From M3007 sp964646615 (lineage in GTDB: Bacteria > Bacteroidota > Bacteroidia > Chitinophagales > Saprospiraceae), in contig CAZYEV010000009.1 of the NCBI GenBank assembly GCA_964646615.1, positions 1-64,000 of the forward strand: a stretch of 64,000 nt of DNA, in the 5' to 3' direction. Positions 1-9,955 of this stretch are shown here, piece after piece. The notes under the pieces were generated by a model. It was given only the letters and a program-made list of their open reading frames with translations, was not told where the DNA came from and searched no databases. The position numbers were made by a program, and so were the translations under genes. Position 1 is the first letter of the stretch; every line of letters starts with the position of its first letter.

Positions 1-1
1 C

Positions 2-130
2 TTCAAAGGAGCACAGCAATATGCGCGCATCCAATCCTTCACCTCAACCCTTCGCAAACATTCAATGAACGTTTTCCAGAACCTGATTCATGCTTTTGAT
101 GGAAATCCTATCGTCTTTCAGGCTGGCTAA
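2..130 (+). CDS. C-terminal end of an IS66-like transposase (partial, cut by window edge)
   Basis: The second forward frame is open from the first bases to a TAA at 128-130 and gives 42 residues. They contain ARIQSFTSTLRKHSMNVFQNL followed by GNPIVF. The pattern F-x-STLRKxxxNVFxxL...F-x-GxP is, from memory, how the last residues of IS66-family transposases look (the helix after the DDE catalytic domain). The gene starts left of the window, so the catalytic residues cannot be checked. No clear inverted-repeat end could be defined in the next 100 bases, although GCTGATTTTT occurs twice (179-188 and 195-204). It could also be the tail of another protein with a similar helix. The family call rests on a short motif. 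Confidence 0.55.
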   Translation, partial: FKGAQQYARIQSFTSTLRKHSMNVFQNLIHAFDGNPIVFQAG

Positions 131-215
131 GTTTTTACAAATCAGACCGAATTTCTCGGGCACAAAAGTAAGCGCATGGCTGATTTTTACAAGCGCTGAT
201 TTTTGTCAATATTAG

Positions 216-254
216 CAAAAAGCCCACTCTCTTGAACTTGCAAGAAAGTGGGCT
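216..254 (-). terminator. Intrinsic terminator of the str operon (after fusA)
   Basis: On the minus strand AGCCCACT (254-247) pairs with AGTGGGCT (228-221), with a further TCTTG/CAAGA inner stem and a 6-base loop. It is followed directly by a run of T. It lies 30 bases after the fusA stop codon, so rpsL-rpsG-fusA transcription probably ends here and no further translation gene follows. Confidence 0.8.
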
Positions 255-283
255 GGGCTTATGCTAAAAAAGAAGCGGTCTGG

Positions 284-2419
<2,136 letters not shown>

Positions 2420-2718
2420 GGTAAAAGTACGTGTAGTTAGGTGATGAGTTTTTCCGAATAGCGGCCCTTGCTGGCAGGCAGAGGGCTAAAACGGGTGATT
2501 TTGCAAAAATTTGCTTTTGGTAAAATTTTAAACGCTGTATCGAAAATTATTTCGGATTAAGCAGCGATTAAGTTTTTGTTAATTTGGCTTGCCTTTCAAA
2601 AGGCGCGTGTCAGCCTGAGGATTAAAACAGCAAAACCGTCGAAAAAACCGGAGGTAAAATTGCGCGTGGGCGGCACTCCGGTTTTTTTCAACGGCAGGCT
2701 GTAGGGCGGAGCGCTCGC
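2420..2718. other. rpsG-fusA intergenic region
   Basis: 299 bases without a gene. The half next to rpsG holds a strong symmetric hairpin (2642-2688). The half next to fusA is AT-rich with several T/A runs and would have to carry any separate fusA promoter. I find no perfect TAnnTTTG on the minus strand; the closest is TACTTTTAC a few bases before the fusA ATG. Confidence 0.5.
2642..2688. terminator. Bidirectional terminator-like hairpin between rpsG and fusA
   Basis: AAAAAACCGGAG (2642-2653) is the reverse complement of CTCCGGTTTTTT (2676-2687), with a 22-base loop. Either strand therefore reads GC stem plus T run. It sits 31 bases after the rpsG stop, inside the str operon. It may attenuate transcription so that fusA gets less read-through, or it may have a mostly structural role. 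Confidence 0.75.
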
Positions 2719-3186
2719 TTACACTCTGAAGTGAGCGAAAGCGCGGTTGGACTCGGCCATTTTGTGCGTATCTTCGCGTTTTTTGACGGCGTTGCCTTCG
2801 CCTTTGCTGGCGGCAATGATTTCGGCAGCCAGTTTTTCGGCCATGCCCTTGCCCGAGCGGGCGCGGGCGTAGCGGATAAGCCATTTAATGCCAATGGACA
2901 CTTTGCGGTTGGCGGGCAGCTCCGTCGGGATCTGGAAGGTAGCACCGCCGATGCGTCGGCTGCGTACCTCCACTTGAGGCATGACGTTGTTGAGCGCTTT
3001 TTTCCACACCTGCAACTCGTCCTCGTTGGTGCGTGCTTTTACGAGGTCTAAGGCATCGTAAAAGATTCGAAACGCAACGCTCTTCTTGCCCTCCCACATC
3101 ATGTGATTGACGAAACGGGTAACCATTTCGTCGTTGTAGCGCGGATCGGGAGCCAATACTCGAGGTTTCGGTTTGTGTTTGCGCAT
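2719..3186 (-). CDS. rpsG: 30S ribosomal protein S7
   Basis: Primary 16S rRNA-binding protein that nucleates assembly of the 30S head and lines the E site. 155 residues, the normal bacterial length. Recognisable S7 signatures are the N-terminal MRKHKPKPRxxxPDPxY, KKSVAFRIFYDAL, and GGATFQIPTEL followed by RR/K-rich helices, ending in the AHFRV-type tail. It sits 57 bases downstream of rpsL and upstream of fusA in the conserved str order. The upstream promoter at 3703-3711 probably serves both ribosomal protein genes. Confidence 0.98.
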   Translation of the reverse strand: MRKHKPKPRVLAPDPRYNDEMVTRFVNHMMWEGKKSVAFRIFYDALDLVKARTNEDELQVWKKALNNVMPQVEVRSRRIGGATFQIPTELPANRKVSIGIKWLIRYARARSGKGMAEKLAAEIIAASKGEGNAVKKREDTHKMAESNRAFAHFRV

Positions 3187-3243
3187 GCTAGATCAAAATA
3201 GGTGTTGGTATAAGAGAATGATATCTAACCAAAAGGAGACCGG

Positions 3244-3618
3244 TTACTTCTTCGGTCGCTTGGTACCATAGCGGCTGCGGCTTTGCTTGCGGTTATTGAC
3301 GCCCGCAGTGTCTAAAGCGCCGCGCACGATGGTGTAGCGCACGCCGGGCAGGTCTTTCACACGACCACCACGCACCAGCACGATGGAGTGCTCCTGAAGG
3401 TTGTGACCCTCGCCCGGGATGTAAGCAATGACCTCTATCTGATTGGTCAGGCGAACTTTGGCAACTTTGCGCAGTGCCGAGTTAGGCTTTTTTGGCGTCG
3501 TGGTATAAACGCGCGTACACACCCCACGGCGCTGAGGGTTGCCCTCTAAGGCGCGCGATTTACTTTTGTACTCCACTTTCTCGCGGCCTTTGCGTACCAG
3601 CTGGTTGATAGTTGGCAT
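3244..3618 (-). CDS. rpsL: 30S ribosomal protein S12
   Basis: Decoding-centre protein of the small subunit. 124 residues, starting MPTINQLVRKGR as in nearly all bacteria. The TTTPKKPNSALRK loop keeps the lysine pair (K43-K44) and the GGRVKDLPGVRY loop is intact, so the common streptomycin-resistance substitutions of the family are absent. It is the first gene of the str operon. A perfect Bacteroidota -7 element lies about 85 bases upstream on the same strand. Confidence 0.98.
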   Translation of the reverse strand: MPTINQLVRKGREKVEYKSKSRALEGNPQRRGVCTRVYTTTPKKPNSALRKVAKVRLTNQIEVIAYIPGEGHNLQEHSIVLVRGGRVKDLPGVRYTIVRGALDTAGVNNRKQSRSRYGTKRPKK

Positions 3619-3702
3619 AAAAAAACGAGGCGATTCCTTTTTTAACTTGTTCTAAATCAGGTGATAATGAAATGTCCGGCGTCCCTTTCGCCGAAAACGA
3701 AC

Positions 3703-3711
3703 GCAAAGGTA
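3703..3711 (-). promoter_or_regulatory. Promoter -7 element of the str operon
   Basis: The minus strand reads TACCTTTGC, a perfect match to the Bacteroidota -7 consensus TAnnTTTG(C/T), 85 bases upstream of the rpsL start codon. The leader is long for this window, leaving room for translational feedback by a ribosomal protein, but no specific fold was recognised. Confidence 0.65.
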
Positions 3712-3829
3712 CGGTTACCCAATAGAATTTTCCAAATGCGCAGCAAAAAATCCCAAAGTATTGCGTGCCGCCCAGCACTGTGGGAATGAGGAAAAACTTG
3801 CGCCGTGTTTTAAGGCTGCTGAAGCGAGC

Positions 3830-4699
3830 TCAAGCGATTGCCATCAACAGCCGGGCGGCGTGCTCTACATCGTCTCGTTCCAGGGCTTTGCGAGCGAGAA
3901 GATGCAGTTCTGTGGGTGCGGTATTGCGCTTCAATGCCTCTACCACAGCAGGGTCGGCCAGCGCTTCCTCTCGGCTGGGTAGCCGCGTCAGCGCGGCGAT
4001 GCGCGCCAGTTCGCTGCCGGTGAGCACGGGGCTGTGGCGCACGGAAAGTGGCAGAGCGTCGAAGCCTACGCCGATTTCGTTCACCTTTTGCACCACCTCG
4101 AAGATGGCGTCGCCGCTGGCACGGGCGTAGTAGAAGCGGCCCAGGCGGCCGATGAGGTCAATTTTGTGTGGGTCAATGCGCCCAGTGGGCGTCAGCACGT
4201 CCTCGGAGATGTGCATCAGCACCATGCGGCAGACGATGAGGTTGCCGGCGCCGCCCTTGTCGCCCAAAGGAAGGATATCGTCCACGACGCATTCCATATG
4301 TACCGGGCTTTCGGCTACGCGGAAAGGGCGCACGCGCTCGGAGGGTAGGGGAGTGAAGCCTGCTTTCTCGAACTCGTTGATGCTGGCGTCGTATTCGATA
4401 CTGCACAGGGCCATCTGGCGCGCCATGGCATAAGAGACCGCGTGGATGACCACCTCGCCCGTTTCTCGCACATTCTGCAGCGTATCTTTAGTGGTGTTGT
4501 TCTCGACCCGCCGATTAGAGGAAAAGATCAGGATGGGCGGGTTGCTGCTGAAAGCATTAAAGAAGCTATAGGGCGCTAGATTAGGCACCCCATCGGCGCT
4601 GATAGTGCTCGCGAAAGCGATAGGACGCGGGCCTACGGCGCCCAGGATGAACTGGTGCAGGTCTTTGGTGGCAATTTGTGTTGGGTCAATCGTGCGCAT
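3830..4699 (-). CDS. Flavin reductase-like domain protein
   Basis: 289 residues. Residues 1-200 fit the flavin reductase-like (DIM6/NTAB) FMN-binding split barrel: an N-terminal stretch with GAVGPRPIAFASTxSxDGxxNLAPYSFFNAF, then PPILIFSSNRR, and ECVVDDILPLGDKGGAGNLIVCRMV. Proteins of this group bind FMN and may act as NAD(P)H:flavin oxidoreductases; the substrate cannot be read from the sequence. About 85 residues after the barrel (an Ala/Leu-rich helical tail, roughly 205-289) are a common addition in Bacteroidota homologs. The ATG at 4699 is chosen because a perfect -7 element lies 28 bases upstream. It is transcribed divergently from the TlpA-like gene. Confidence 0.85.
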   Translation of the reverse strand: MRTIDPTQIATKDLHQFILGAVGPRPIAFASTISADGVPNLAPYSFFNAFSSNPPILIFSSNRRVENNTTKDTLQNVRETGEVVIHAVSYAMARQMALCSIEYDASINEFEKAGFTPLPSERVRPFRVAESPVHMECVVDDILPLGDKGGAGNLIVCRMVLMHISEDVLTPTGRIDPHKIDLIGRLGRFYYARASGDAIFEVVQKVNEIGVGFDALPLSVRHSPVLTGSELARIAALTRLPSREEALADPAVVEALKRNTAPTELHLLARKALERDDVEHAARLLMAIA

Positions 4700-4717
4700 G
4701 ATGTCGTGGATTCGCGT

Positions 4718-4735
4718 TAAACTTGCGCAAAAATA
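4718..4735. promoter_or_regulatory. Overlapping divergent promoters between the flavin reductase and TlpA-like genes
   Basis: The minus strand has TATTTTTGC (4735-4727), a perfect -7 element reading into the flavin reductase gene. Directly adjacent on the plus strand is TAAACTTGC (4718-4726), one mismatch from consensus, 18 bases before the TlpA start. The two genes probably share this 45-base intergenic region. Confidence 0.55.
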
Positions 4736-4744
4736 CGAGGCATC

Positions 4745-5260
4745 ATGGCTGCTGGAAATTGGAAAACAGCCGTTGCCGTCGCGCTGTTAGCGCTGACGGT
4801 ACTTGGTTACTGGAAATACCGCCAACCGCGCTTTGCGGCGGGTGAGCGATTACCCGACTTTTCTTTTACATTAGAAAACGGAAAGACGGCGCGTTTTTCC
4901 GAATGGCGTGGCCGCTACGTGCTCATCCATTTTTGGGGCAGCTGGTGCGGGCCGTGTCGGGCCGAAAACCGCGAACTGACGCGCCTGTATGCGGAATATC
5001 GCGAGCACAACTTCGACATCATCAGCATCGGCATCGAGCAGACGCGCCAGGCCTGGGAGCAGGCGCTGCAGACCGATGGCCTGGTTTGGCCAAACCATGT
5101 TATCGAGCTAGAGCGCTTTGATGGGCCTCTGGCCCGACGCTTCCGGGTGCGGGCCATTCCCACCACCTTTCTGGTCAACCCGGAGGGTGTCATCATGGGC
5201 GTCAACCTTTCGCCAGCGCAGATGGAACGCATGCTGCGTGAAGCACTCGGCGGCACCTGA
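4745..5260 (+). CDS. TlpA/ResA-like membrane-anchored thiol-disulfide oxidoreductase
   Basis: 171 residues: an N-terminal membrane anchor (about residues 8-22), then a thioredoxin fold of the TlpA/AhpC-TSA type. The active site is WCGPC at 67-71 and the cis-proline region is RAIPTTFLVNPEG. Such proteins face the periplasm and reduce or isomerise disulfides, for example in cytochrome c maturation; the partner is unknown here. The plus-strand promoter-like TAAACTTGC is just upstream. It is 89 bases ahead of grpE and could be co-transcribed with it, though the functional link is not obvious. Confidence 0.9.
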   Translation: MAAGNWKTAVAVALLALTVLGYWKYRQPRFAAGERLPDFSFTLENGKTARFSEWRGRYVLIHFWGSWCGPCRAENRELTRLYAEYREHNFDIISIGIEQTRQAWEQALQTDGLVWPNHVIELERFDGPLARRFRVRAIPTTFLVNPEGVIMGVNLSPAQMERMLREALGGT

Positions 5261-5349
5261 CACATTGGCAGCCAAAGGGCTGAGGCATAATCCTTGTAGA
5301 GCGGTTTTGAGCTATCTATCACATTCTCTTTAAGCATTGACTGGCAACT

Positions 5350-5916
5350 ATGAACGACGGGAATAAAAATCAACCCATAGTAGAAGAAGAACATCACGAA
5401 TTAATACAAGAGCCTCAGCCAGAGACAGGAGAGGAGAATTTAGGCGAACCAACCCAGGAGACCGAAGGCAACGAAGCACCAGCCATTACCGCTGAGGAAT
5501 GGCAGCAGCGCTACGAGGAATTGCACAACAAGTACCTGTACCTGCTGTCCGACTTCCAAAACTATAAGCGCCATGTTGCCAAAGAGCGCATGGAACTACA
5601 GGTTACGGCGGGACGCGACATTCTGGCAGCGCTTCTGCCCGTTCTGGACGATTTTGACAGGGCAGCCAGAAACAATGCCTTGGACGAAGGCATTGCACTC
5701 ATCTACCACAAACTGCTGCACACTTTACAAAGCAAAGGCTTGCAGCCTATTGAGGTTGAGGCCGGCACCGATCTGGACGCAGACACTCAGGAGGCTGTGG
5801 CCGAAATTCCGGCGCCCTCTGAGCAATTAAAAGGCAAAATTGTGGATACCGTAGAAAAAGGCTATCGCTTAGGCGAACGCATCCTCCGCCACGCCAAAGT
5901 GGTGGTAGGCAAATGA
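5350..5916 (+). CDS. grpE: Nucleotide exchange factor GrpE
   Basis: 188 residues. An acidic Glu/Gln-rich N-terminus (about 1-45) is followed by the long coiled-coil helix (WQQRYEELHNKYLYLLSDFQNYKRHVAKER) and the C-terminal beta domain ending in GYRLGERILRHAKVVVGK. The signature R-A-x-V-x-V and the DFxNYKRR-like segment are present. GrpE releases ADP from DnaK and acts as a thermosensor. dnaJ follows 6 bases later, giving a grpE-dnaJ operon; dnaK is not in the window. No heat-shock operator such as CIRCE was seen upstream. Confidence 0.96.
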   Translation: MNDGNKNQPIVEEEHHELIQEPQPETGEENLGEPTQETEGNEAPAITAEEWQQRYEELHNKYLYLLSDFQNYKRHVAKERMELQVTAGRDILAALLPVLDDFDRAARNNALDEGIALIYHKLLHTLQSKGLQPIEVEAGTDLDADTQEAVAEIPAPSEQLKGKIVDTVEKGYRLGERILRHAKVVVGK

Positions 5917-5922
5917 TGACCT

Positions 5923-7080
5923 ATGACAAAGCGCGATTATTACGAGATACTGGGCGTACCAAAAAACGCCAGTGAGGAAGAAATCAAAAAGGCTTACCGC
6001 AAAAAAGCCCTTGAATACCACCCGGATAAAAATCCGGGCGATAAAACTGCCGAGGAAAAGTTTAAAGAAGCGGCAGAAGCCTACGATGTGCTGCGCGACC
6101 CGGAGAAGCGCGCTATTTATGACCGCTATGGGCACGAGGGGCTGAGCCAAAGCGGCGGTACTCCTCATTATGAGAGCATGGATATGCAGGATATCCTGCG
6201 GCGCTTTGGCATTGACGATGACCTTTTCGCAGAGTTTTTTGGGCGGAGTCGCACGGGCTTTGGCGGCCGTGCGCAGAGCCGAGGGGAGCGCGGCAGCAAC
6301 CTGCGTATCCGAGTCAAGTTGACCTTAGAAGAGATCGCCACTGGCGTGCATAAAAAAATAAAGGTGCGCCGTCAGGTGCGGTGTGCTACCTGCAACGGTA
6401 CCGGTGCGCGCAACAGCAGCGACGTCGAAACGTGCAGCACCTGCCGGGGCTCTGGCATGGTGGGGCGCATCACGCAGACGCCCTTCGGCGCCATGCAGAC
6501 GGCGACAACATGCCCGACCTGCGGCGGCACAGGGCAGACCGTAAAAGCCAACTGCCCGACCTGCCGAGGCGAAGGCCGCGTCATGCAAGAAGACACTATC
6601 GAGGTGGACATCCCTGCCGGCGTACACGAAGGCATCCAGCTGTCGGTCTCGGGCAAAGGCAACGCTGGCCTGCGCGGCGGCCCCAGCGGAGACCTGATCA
6701 TCAACATCGAAGAACTGCCACACGAGCACTTTACGCGCGAGGGGCGCAACATCCTGTACGAACTCTTCATTAACATCGCCGATGCTGCCCTGGGCGCTCA
6801 AATTGAAGTGCCCACGCTCGAAGGGCGTGCTCGTATCAAAATCCCCGCTGGCACGCAGTCGGGCAAAATCTTCCGGCTGCGCGAAAAGGGGCTGCCCTCT
6901 TTAGAAGGGCGCGGGCGCGGCGACTTGCTTGTACACGTCAATATCTGGACGCCCAAAAAGCTGACGGACGAAGAGCGACGCCTACTGGAACAGCTGCGCG
7001 ACATGCCCAACTTCAAGCCCGCGCCTACCAAAGAAGACCGCTCCTTCTTCGAGCGGGTGCGCGATGTGTTCGGTAGTTAG
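5923..7080 (+). CDS. dnaJ: Chaperone protein DnaJ
   Basis: 385 residues, the full type I Hsp40 architecture. The J domain (1-70) has HPD at 33-35. A short Gly/Ser/Arg linker follows, with only a modest G/F region. Then comes the zinc domain with four CxxCxGxG-type repeats (CATCNGTG, CSTCRGSG, CPTCGGTG, CPTCRGEG), then the C-terminal substrate-binding domains with GDLLVHVNIWTPKKLT. It stimulates DnaK ATPase and delivers substrates. It is coupled to grpE with a 6-base gap. It runs convergently to the small membrane protein gene at 7107 with no obvious terminator between them. Confidence 0.97.
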   Translation: MTKRDYYEILGVPKNASEEEIKKAYRKKALEYHPDKNPGDKTAEEKFKEAAEAYDVLRDPEKRAIYDRYGHEGLSQSGGTPHYESMDMQDILRRFGIDDDLFAEFFGRSRTGFGGRAQSRGERGSNLRIRVKLTLEEIATGVHKKIKVRRQVRCATCNGTGARNSSDVETCSTCRGSGMVGRITQTPFGAMQTATTCPTCGGTGQTVKANCPTCRGEGRVMQEDTIEVDIPAGVHEGIQLSVSGKGNAGLRGGPSGDLIINIEELPHEHFTREGRNILYELFINIADAALGAQIEVPTLEGRARIKIPAGTQSGKIFRLREKGLPSLEGRGRGDLLVHVNIWTPKKLTDEERRLLEQLRDMPNFKPAPTKEDRSFFERVRDVFGS

Positions 7081-7106
7081 CGCAATACCTGCACAAAAGC
7101 AACCGC

Positions 7107-7580
7107 TCAATGCTTCGGTTCCTGCAGCAACTGTGCGTAGCTGATTGCCCGGAGCATCTGCTTCTTATCGCTGCCGGCCACGATGAGCATAGGTGTCCCG
7201 ACGGCCACCAACGGTATGCCCACCGTAACCCCGGTAACGAGGAGTACAACGCCTGCCGCAAAGGCCGCATCTGAGTCCACGGCCAGCAAGCCACCGCCTA
7301 TTCCGCCCAAAGCCAGCATACCCAGACCAGTGCCCGTAACGATCCATCCGGCCTTACGGAGCGTGCGCCAACTGTCGTAGTGCTTTGCCGCGCTCAAAAG
7401 CGCATCGTTCATCTCGGCATTCTCGAAGTTGTAGTCCGAAAGCAGAATGTTGTACGACAAGAAAAACTCGCGGTTTTCTAAAATCCGCTTCTTCTGAGCG
7501 TCGGTGATTGGCTTTTGGCCAAAGGCCATTCCAAAAGACAGCAACAGAGCGATAGTTAAGAGAAAAGTGAAGAAACGCAT
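7107..7580 (-). CDS. Small exported/membrane protein of unknown function
   Basis: 157 residues from the ATG at 7580, chosen over an upstream ATG at 7613 because it gives a clean signal peptide (MRFFTFLLTIALLLSFGMAFGQ). After a short charged, helical region (DAQKKRILENREFFLSYN...) come two very Gly/Ala/Val-rich hydrophobic segments (about residues 75-130) that look like paired membrane helices. The C-terminus is polar. I do not recognise a family. The organisation resembles many small Bacteroidota envelope proteins without assigned roles. Confidence 0.7.
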   Translation of the reverse strand: MRFFTFLLTIALLLSFGMAFGQKPITDAQKKRILENREFFLSYNILLSDYNFENAEMNDALLSAAKHYDSWRTLRKAGWIVTGTGLGMLALGGIGGGLLAVDSDAAFAAGVVLLVTGVTVGIPLVAVGTPMLIVAGSDKKQMLRAISYAQLLQEPKH

Positions 7581-7694
7581 AGTAGTGTGATTTTGGATAA
7601 TGGAAGAATTCACGCAAGCAAGAAGGCTTTCTGCCGGAGAAGTTTTTTAAAAAATATAACAGGGTAGATATGCCGTAGAAACAACCGGCGAGCC

Positions 7695-7703
7695 TATCTT
7701 TGT
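7695..7703 (+). promoter_or_regulatory. Promoter -7 element for the NlpE-META lipoprotein
   Basis: TATCTTTGT matches TAnnTTTG(C/T) perfectly, 42 bases before the ATG at 7746. There is no convincing -33 TTG at the usual distance. Confidence 0.55.
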
Positions 7704-7745
7704 TCGTCATTCACACTAAACCATCGTTACAAAAAAGAACCGACT

Positions 7746-8549
7746 ATGTTTCCACTCCGTCGCACCTACAGCATGGGCGTTATCGCCGTAGGCATTCTCC
7801 TTGCGCTCTTCGCCTGCAACCAGAAGACCGGCCAGAAATCGAGCAACCCCACACCGGCAGACAACAGTCGCACCTCGCTCGACTGGCCGGGCACGTACAT
7901 CGGTGTGGTACCTTGCGCCGACTGCGAAGGCATCCTGACCCAGATCCAACTCAAAGCCGACAACACGTACGAGATGGCAACCCAGTACATGGGAAAAAGC
8001 AAAGAAATCTATCGCAAGAAGGGAGCTATCGAATGGGACGCATCGGGCAATAAGATTCGTTTGGTCGGCGCTAACATGCCCTCAGGCGACATGCGCTATC
8101 AGGTCGGTGAAAATGTCCTCATCCAGCTCGATCAGCAAGGCAAACGCATCGAGGGCGAACTGGCTGAAATGTATCGCCTGCCAAAGCACGACGCCGACAA
8201 CGACGTGCGCGAGAAGTACTGGAAACTCATCGAGTTGTACGGCAAGCCCATCACCGTTAAGGAAGACCAAAAGCGCGAAGCACATATCATCTTGAAATTC
8301 AGCGGTCGAGTCATTGGCAGCACGGGCTGCAACCGCCTGATGGGCAGCTACACGCTAGAAGAGGGCAACCGCATTCGCTTTAGCCAGATGGCCTCTACGC
8401 TGATGGCCTGCTCGGATGTGCCCTACGAAGGTGATTTCCTAAAAGCGCTTGAACAGGTGGACAATTACGCCTTGCGTAACGACACCCTGTCGTTAGCAAA
8501 AGGCCGCGCGGCGTATGCGGCTCGTTTTGTGGCCGTGTACCTGCATTAA
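7746..8549 (+). CDS. Lipoprotein with an NlpE-like N-terminal domain and a META (HslJ-like) C-terminal domain
   Basis: 267 residues. A lipoprotein signal ends LLALFAC, with the acylated Cys at 24. Residues about 48-145 look like NlpE/copper-resistance lipoprotein: WPGTYIGVVPCADCEGI carries the conserved CxxC, followed by a beta-barrel-like pattern. Residues about 155-265 fit the META domain: YWKLIELYGKPI, then STGCNRLMGSYTLEEGNRIRF and STLMAC. In enterobacteria NlpE senses envelope and copper stress and HslJ is heat-induced; whether this fusion has such a role is inference. It has its own promoter and a strong downstream terminator, so it appears monocistronic. Confidence 0.85.
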   Translation: MFPLRRTYSMGVIAVGILLALFACNQKTGQKSSNPTPADNSRTSLDWPGTYIGVVPCADCEGILTQIQLKADNTYEMATQYMGKSKEIYRKKGAIEWDASGNKIRLVGANMPSGDMRYQVGENVLIQLDQQGKRIEGELAEMYRLPKHDADNDVREKYWKLIELYGKPITVKEDQKREAHIILKFSGRVIGSTGCNRLMGSYTLEEGNRIRFSQMASTLMACSDVPYEGDFLKALEQVDNYALRNDTLSLAKGRAAYAARFVAVYLH

Positions 8550-8569
8550 ATGGGTCCGACGAGCATTTC

Positions 8570-8609
8570 AGCGGCGTGATCAGCGCATGCTGGCCACGCC
8601 GCTTTTTTT
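8570..8609 (+). terminator. Intrinsic terminator after the NlpE-META gene
   Basis: GCGGCGTG (8571-8578) pairs with CACGCCGC (8595-8602), extended by A8570-T8603, followed by seven T. The T run overlaps the stop codon of the convergent glgC gene, so the two genes share their 3' boundary. Confidence 0.85.
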
Positions 8610-9879
8610 ACATAATGCGGGTGCCAGAGGGAATGACCGCTCCTTTTTTCACCACAACAATACCGTCGCGGATGCAATACGACTCCGTTTCCGTATCGGC
8701 CAGGTGGCTGCCGCCTTTGATGATGACGTTGTCGCCGATGCAACAGTCTTTGTCCAAAATGGCGTATTCGATATGGCAATTTGCCCCGACGCCCATAGGG
8801 ATGTCCTCCGGATGAGCGGCAATTTCGGCCAGGGTCTGGTAGGTGTCGTTGCCCATGATGATGGCCTCTTTAATGACCGAGTTTTCGCCAATGCGTGAGC
8901 GCAGGCCAATAATGGCTAAGTCAATCATGCGGGCATGAATGATGGAGCCTTCGGCCACCATGGCGCGGTTGATTTGTGTGCCGCCGTAAAACTTGGCGGG
9001 CGGCAGCATGCGTCCGCGCGTGTAGATGGGCCTTTTGGGATCGAACAAATTGAAAGACGGAATGTGGTCGGTGAGTTCCAGGTTTGCCTCAAAGAAGGAG
9101 CGGATGGTGCCAATATCAGTCCAATAGCCGTCGAAGGGATAAGCCGCTACGCGATATCCACTTTCAATAGCAGCCGGGATGATCTCTTTGCCAAAATCGG
9201 TGGCCTGAGGGTTGTTATCGAACAGCTCGCTGATGGCCTTTCGGCTGAAGATGTAGATGCCCATGGAGGCCATGTAGATGCGCCCTCGTTTCTGGTAGGC
9301 CGGTGTAACATCACTCACCCAGTCGGGCAGTTGTTCGGCCTTTGGTTTTTCGATGAAACGAGAGATATACCCCTGGTTATTGGCTTTCATAATGCCGAAG
9401 CCGACGGCGTCGCGGGCGTTGACGGGCAGGCAGGCAATGGTCAGGTCGGCCTTTTTTTCGATGTGCCACATGGCCATTTCCTCAAAATTCATCTGATAGA
9501 GCTGGTCGCCCGAGAGAATGAGCATGTAGTCGAAGTCGTGGCGTTCGTAGTGTTTTCGGCTCTGGCGTACGGCGTCGGCGGTGCCCTGAAACCATGAGGA
9601 GTTGCCCGGTGTTTGCTCGGCAGCTAAGATGTCCACAAATCCGTGGGTGAAGTGGTCGAAGTTGTAGGCATTTTTGATATGGGCATTGAGCGAGGCCGAG
9701 TTATACTGCGTCAGTACAAACATGCGACGCACGCCCGAATTGATGCAGTTGGACAGCGGGATGTCAATAAGGCGGTACTTGCCGGCGATGGGTACGGCAG
9801 GCTTGGAGCGTTTTTCCGTCAGCGGATACAGCCGAGTACCGGCGCCCCCACCGAGGATGAGGCAAATCATTTTGATCAT
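8608..9879 (-). CDS. glgC: Glucose-1-phosphate adenylyltransferase
   Basis: Makes ADP-glucose from ATP and glucose-1-phosphate for glycogen synthesis. 423 residues from the ATG at 9879; an upstream ATG (9930) would add 17 unlikely residues, and homologs start close to the nucleotide-binding loop. Seen are the N-terminal GGGAGTRLYPLTEKRSKPAVP, IDIPLSNCINSG, the sugar-phosphate loop region GFGIMKANNQGYISRFIEKP, and a C-terminal left-handed beta-helix with the ICxxA-like repeats expected of the family. No other glg gene is adjacent. It converges on the NlpE-META gene. Confidence 0.95.
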   Translation of the reverse strand: MIKMICLILGGGAGTRLYPLTEKRSKPAVPIAGKYRLIDIPLSNCINSGVRRMFVLTQYNSASLNAHIKNAYNFDHFTHGFVDILAAEQTPGNSSWFQGTADAVRQSRKHYERHDFDYMLILSGDQLYQMNFEEMAMWHIEKKADLTIACLPVNARDAVGFGIMKANNQGYISRFIEKPKAEQLPDWVSDVTPAYQKRGRIYMASMGIYIFSRKAISELFDNNPQATDFGKEIIPAAIESGYRVAAYPFDGYWTDIGTIRSFFEANLELTDHIPSFNLFDPKRPIYTRGRMLPPAKFYGGTQINRAMVAEGSIIHARMIDLAIIGLRSRIGENSVIKEAIIMGNDTYQTLAEIAAHPEDIPMGVGANCHIEYAILDKDCCIGDNVIIKGGSHLADTETESYCIRDGIVVVKKGAVIPSGTRIM

Positions 9880-9955
9880 AGAACAGGCGCGTTGTTGGGC
9901 GCTAATGTAAGCGCGCCGACCAAAACGCAAGGCTTTTCTGCCGAAAAATGCCCGT

